Source: Bacteroidales bacterium (GTDB taxonomy: Bacteria > Bacteroidota > Bacteroidia > Bacteroidales > VadinHA17). From it: 16,387 nucleotides of DNA. A program made the translations under genes and the position numbers. Shown piece by piece: positions 14,065 to 16,387 of the stretch. The first letter of the stretch is position 1; the number at the start of each line of letters is the position of its first letter. Below the pieces are notes generated by a model, which searched no databases, had not been told where the DNA came from, and saw only the letters and a list, made by a program, of their open reading frames with translations. The stretch covers positions 1 to 16,387 of the forward strand of contig JAUYBT010000210.1 of assembly GCA_030692905.1 (NCBI GenBank), given 5' to 3'.

Positions 14065-14373
14065 ATGTTTGTAAAGGAAAAAAACTATACTTCAACTCAG
14101 GAAAAAACAGCCAGATACGCAAAAGCTCTTGGACACCCGGTAAGGGTGTTTATCATGGACTTTCTTATAAAGAATGCCGACAAATGTTGCTACAGCGGTG
14201 ATATGGCGGAGGAACTACCCATTGCCCGGTCGACTCTCTCTCAGCACTTGAAAGAGTTGAAGGATGCAGGCCTGATTCAGGGAGAGATAAACCCTCCTTA
14301 TATTAAATATTGTATCAATAAAACCTCATGGGTAGAGGCCAGAGGACTTTTTGATCTTTTTTTTAACCGTTAA
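14065..14373 (+). CDS. arsR: ArsR/SmtB-family metalloregulatory repressor
   Basis: Small winged-helix repressor of 102 residues, expected to bind its own promoter and release it on sensing a metalloid or metal. ARYAKALGHPVRVFIMDFL (16-34) forms the first helices, MAEELPIARSTLSQHLKELKDAGLI (47-71) is the recognition helix-turn-helix, and YIKYCINKTSW (79-89) is the wing. The classical E. coli ArsR motif ELCVCDL is absent; instead vicinal cysteines C41-C42 (KCCYSGDM) precede the helix-turn-helix and C83 lies in the wing, a likely sensing set by inference. I choose the ATG at 14065; the frame extends back to a TTG at 14008, but that would translate the promoter and operator. First gene of the plus-strand operon, 19 bases before the thioredoxin-like gene. 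Confidence 0.9.
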   Translation: MFVKEKNYTSTQEKTARYAKALGHPVRVFIMDFLIKNADKCCYSGDMAEELPIARSTLSQHLKELKDAGLIQGEINPPYIKYCINKTSWVEARGLFDLFFNR

Positions 14374-14392
14374 TAATTTAAACTCAAACATT

Positions 14393-14626
14393 ATGGAAAT
14401 TAAAATACTGGGCCCCGGATGCGCGAAATGTAAAACACTTGAGCAACTGACCCGGGATGTAGTAAGAAAGAATGGGATAGATGCAATCATTACAAAAGTT
14501 GATGATATTATGGAAATAATGAAATACAACATAATGACTACACCGGCTCTGGTAATTGACGGGAAAGTAGTTGTAAAAGGACGCATACCTTCAGCAGAAG
14601 AGATTAAACAATTGTTAACCAAATAA
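14393..14626 (+). CDS. Small thioredoxin-like redox-active disulfide protein
   Basis: Cytosolic 77-residue protein with a minimal thioredoxin/glutaredoxin fold. The redox motif GPGCAKC (C10, C13) follows the first strand, and the cis-proline loop TTPALV (P51) faces it as in thioredoxins; a beta strand and final helix (SAEEIKQLLTK) complete the fold. There is no signal peptide. It resembles the small redox-active disulfide protein 2 family (TIGR00412). It sits between arsR and the ArsF-family gene (13 bases to the latter), so it probably provides cytosolic thiols to that system. In the described ArsEFG systems it may correspond to ArsE, but I cannot confirm this. The ATG at 14393 begins directly at the first strand; an in-frame earlier start would overlap the arsR 3' end. 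Confidence 0.85.
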   Translation: MEIKILGPGCAKCKTLEQLTRDVVRKNGIDAIITKVDDIMEIMKYNIMTTPALVIDGKVVVKGRIPSAEEIKQLLTK

Positions 14627-14639
14627 ATAAAAAGGACAT

Positions 14640-15062
14640 ATGAAAAACTTAATTCTTGCAGGTTTTTTGATGCTGGTATTTTCAGGAGCATCATGTAATG
14701 CTCAACCGGAAAAGAAACAGACTGTTTCTGCGACATCCGGAAACGATATTGAGGTTTATTACTTTCACAGGACAGTTCGTTGTGTAACCTGTAAAACAGT
14801 AGAAGCTGAAGCCAGAAAGAACATTGAGATGCTTTATGCCGATCAGGTTAAAACAGGTAAGATAAGTTTTACCGCTTTGAATCTTGAAGAAGCAACGGGA
14901 AAAACTGTCGGTGATAAATTAGGTGTCAGCGGTCAGACACTACTGATTGTAAAAGGCGATCAGAAGATTAATATCACCAATGAAGGGTTTCTATATGCAG
15001 TTTCAAAACCCGATAAATTCAGAGAGATCATTAAAGAGAAAGTTGATCCGTTGATGAAGTAA
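14640..15062 (+). CDS. ArsF-family CxxC lipoprotein (nitrophenyl-arsenical nitroreductase subunit family)
   Basis: 140-residue exported protein. Residues 1-18 are a hydrophobic signal ending FSGAS before C19, a plausible lipoprotein site (LipoP-type check needed), followed by a polar linker. The mature domain begins with EVYYFHRTVRCVTC, with a CxxC pair C48/C51 after a beta strand, then the helix KTVEAEARKNIEM and a thioredoxin-like ending with LIVKGDQ. The YYFH…RCxTC signature matches proteins annotated as ArsF, a subunit of the ArsEFG system that reduces nitrophenyl arsenicals such as roxarsone(III); that name comes from recall of the family, not a search. An alternative role is a thiol carrier for the ArsG-like membrane protein encoded 31 bases downstream. 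The ATG follows AAAAAGGAC, one of the few purine-rich tracts ahead of a start here. Confidence 0.8.
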   Translation: MKNLILAGFLMLVFSGASCNAQPEKKQTVSATSGNDIEVYYFHRTVRCVTCKTVEAEARKNIEMLYADQVKTGKISFTALNLEEATGKTVGDKLGVSGQTLLIVKGDQKINITNEGFLYAVSKPDKFREIIKEKVDPLMK

Positions 15063-15093
15063 TAAGGAGATTTTCATATTATCATTATTCTAT

Positions 15094-15792
15094 ATGGATT
15101 TCCTTACCAATCTTCTTGACAACAGTTCAATGCCATGGTTAACTGCCATTTTACTGGGTCTGATGACCTCAATAAGTCCTTGTCCGCTTGCAACAAATAT
15201 TACTGCGATCGGATTTATCAGTAAGGATATCGATAACCGTAACCGTGTATTCCTTAACGGACTATTCTATACTCTCGGGAGGGCAATAACATATACTTCG
15301 ATTGCTCTTGTTATTTATCTGGGAGCCGATCAGTTCAGATTTTCCGGTTTTTTTCAACGGTACGGCGAAAAGATTATTGGTCCGCTTCTTATAATAATAG
15401 GAGTTTTAATGCTCGATCTGATAAGGATAAAATTCCCCGGTCTGAGCGGATTGACATCCAGGATGGAAAAAAGGAAATCCTGGAGGTTCATTGATGCAGT
15501 ACTTCTCGGGATGGTGTTTACACTTGCTTTCTGTCCTTATAGCGGAGTACTTTATTTCGGAATGCTAATACCAATGACAGTGGCAAGTGCCTCTGGTCTA
15601 TACCTGCCCATATTATTCGCTATCGCAACCGGCATTCCGGTAATACTGTTTGCATGGTTACTTGCTTATACTGTTTCCGGGATCGGAGGTGTATATAATA
15701 AAATTAAAGTATTTGAACTTTGGTTCCGGCGGGTTATTGCAGTTTTATTTATAGGGGTTGGTATCTACTATATTATCAGGGTGTATGTTTAA
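15094..15792 (+). CDS. ArsG-family six-helix membrane protein (CcdA/DsbD-like)
   Basis: 232-residue integral membrane protein of the CcdA/DsbD transmembrane superfamily, close to the family annotated as ArsG, an efflux permease for aromatic aminobenzyl arsenicals. Hydrophobic segments lie near residues 14-41, 53-77, 92-112, 132-157, 168-194 and 211-230. The two halves each carry a cysteine next to proline: C30 in SISPCPLATN and C147 in LAFCPYSG, matching the positions of the redox cysteines in DsbD helices 1 and 4. This leaves two readings: an arsenical exporter that uses cysteine thiols, or an electron carrier from cytosolic thioredoxin to an exported acceptor. The neighbours encode one of each, which makes the second reading worth testing. 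The ATG at 15094 starts a short amphipathic leader before helix 1; GGAG at 15066-15069 is too far upstream to serve it. Confidence 0.82.
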   Translation: MDFLTNLLDNSSMPWLTAILLGLMTSISPCPLATNITAIGFISKDIDNRNRVFLNGLFYTLGRAITYTSIALVIYLGADQFRFSGFFQRYGEKIIGPLLIIIGVLMLDLIRIKFPGLSGLTSRMEKRKSWRFIDAVLLGMVFTLAFCPYSGVLYFGMLIPMTVASASGLYLPILFAIATGIPVILFAWLLAYTVSGIGGVYNKIKVFELWFRRVIAVLFIGVGIYYIIRVYV

Positions 15793-15832
15793 TTCTTCTT
15801 GTAAATCATAAACGTTTTTACGAATAGAATAA

Positions 15833-15864
15833 TTTTCAAATTACCGCATTTTCAAATTTTCAAA
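15833..15864. repeat. 8-bp tandem array, unit TTTTCAAA, upstream of the permease
   Basis: Octamers in register read TTTTCAAA (15833), TTACCGCA (15841), TTTTCAAA (15849) and TTTTCAAA (15857), so three of four units are identical. The array occupies the centre of the 80-base gap between the ArsG-family stop and the permease start and ends eight bases before the permease ATG. Confidence 0.7.
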
Positions 15865-15872
15865 TTGTTATA

Positions 15873-16387
15873 ATGGATTGGAAGAAGATTTTAAAAATAG
15901 TACTGGGAATAGCAATCTGGTTTGCATTATATCATTACCTGAAATTTTTCACTGATTTTTTAACAGATGAAGTTTTAGGGCTGCAGAAAGGGTTGCATTT
16001 AACCGAATCACTGAGATTCTTCATTTTTGAAGTCCCGAAGGTGCTGATGTTGTTGATACTGATAATCTTCTTCGTTGGAATTATCCGCACATATTTTACA
16101 CCCGAAAAAACCAGGAAGGTTTTAGAAGGTAAGTCTTTGTTTACCGGCAACGTTTTAGCTGCTTTATTAGGGATAGTAACTCCGTTTTGTTCGTGTTCGG
16201 CAATTCCTTTATTTCTTGGTTTTGTCCAGGCAGGCGTGCCACTGGGAGTTACATTTTCATTTCTGATTTCGGCTCCCATGATAAATGAAGTTGCTGTTAT
16301 ATTGTTATTTGGATTATTTGGATGGAAAGTTGCTCTTATTTATGTTGGGACAGGTTTGGTAATTGCAATAGTTTCAGGTTTTATTAT
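15873..16387 (+). CDS. ArsP/YraQ-type permease (PF03773), 5' part cut by window end
   Basis: The frame is open from the ATG at 15873 to the window end, giving 171 complete residues of a protein that is usually 300-400 long. Hydrophobic segments lie near residues 6-30, 51-73, 91-108, 110-135 and 138-170. The signature TPFCSCSAIPLFLGFVQAG (103-121; C106, C108) and the following SFLISAPMINEVAV are typical of the DUF318/YraQ permease family, which includes Campylobacter ArsP, an exporter of trivalent organoarsenicals such as methylarsenite and roxarsone(III). The cysteine pair C106/C108 fits metalloid transport. It is the fifth gene in the same direction as arsR, 80 bases after the previous gene, so it probably belongs to the operon. 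ArsP activity is inferred; many family members have no known substrate. Confidence 0.85.
   Translation, partial: MDWKKILKIVLGIAIWFALYHYLKFFTDFLTDEVLGLQKGLHLTESLRFFIFEVPKVLMLLILIIFFVGIIRTYFTPEKTRKVLEGKSLFTGNVLAALLGIVTPFCSCSAIPLFLGFVQAGVPLGVTFSFLISAPMINEVAVILLFGLFGWKVALIYVGTGLVIAIVSGFI

Larger units (their letters stand above)
14001..14066. repeat. 9-bp inverted repeat enclosing the arsR promoter
   Basis: ATACCATTT (14001-14009) is the exact reverse complement of AAATGGTAT (14058-14066). The left arm overlaps the -33 element and the right arm runs into the arsR ATG. The arms lie 48 bases apart with the 18-bp inverted repeat between them. They could be distal half-sites for the same or another regulator. 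Confidence 0.45.

Noticed and set aside
15935..16279. Minus-strand open frame of 114 codons at the window end
   Set aside because: Antisense to the permease, whose frame carries the TPFCSC signature and helices; the minus-strand product has no domain.

Overview
The window looks like chromosomal DNA of a member of the Bacteroidota, probably a Bacteroidales/Marinilabiliales-type anaerobe or facultative anaerobe. The indications are protein similarity from memory (a three-subunit sdhCAB/frdCAB with a single di-heme cytochrome b, a Bacteroidota-type DusB, aminopeptidase P and dCMP deaminase), the lack of clear Shine-Dalgarno sequences before most starts, AT-rich intergenic DNA, and several good matches to the Bacteroidota -7 promoter element TAnnTTTG. 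I see no rRNA, tRNA, CRISPR array, insertion sequence or phage gene.

Layout. (1) 1-4435: the 3' part of nadB (L-aspartate oxidase), then a CPBP-family membrane protease-like protein, dusB on the minus strand, and a second CPBP-family protein transcribed divergently from dusB. (2) 4460-8200: a conserved hypothetical protein (minus), a 270-bp AT-rich gap, aminopeptidase P (plus) and a secreted M28 metallopeptidase (minus) that meets it tail to tail. (3) 8236-11618: the minus-strand operon sdhC-sdhA-sdhB, a quinone-linked succinate dehydrogenase/fumarate reductase. (4) 11833-13888: a minus-strand pair, dCMP deaminase and an S41 C-terminal processing protease, with overlapping ends. (5) 14065-16387: a plus-strand ars-type operon of an ArsR repressor, a small thioredoxin-like protein, an ArsF-family CxxC lipoprotein, an ArsG-family (CcdA/DsbD-like) six-helix membrane protein, and an ArsP/YraQ-type permease cut by the window end.

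The ars-type operon is the most interesting part. Its promoter region can be read in detail: a perfect TAnnTTTG box is followed at once by an 18-bp inverted repeat over the expected transcription start, and a second 9-bp inverted repeat encloses the whole promoter and the arsR start codon. Its three cysteine-pair proteins (cytosolic thioredoxin, two-cysteine membrane carrier, exported CxxC lipoprotein) have the topology of a DsbD relay split over three genes. The operon can therefore be read either as the known ArsEFG-type organoarsenical resistance or as a trans-membrane thiol relay serving it.

A second recurring feature is a set of three short tandem arrays with 7- or 8-bp units at gene boundaries (8985-9032, 11804-11831, 15833-15864). 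Their unit sequences are unrelated but their scale is the same.
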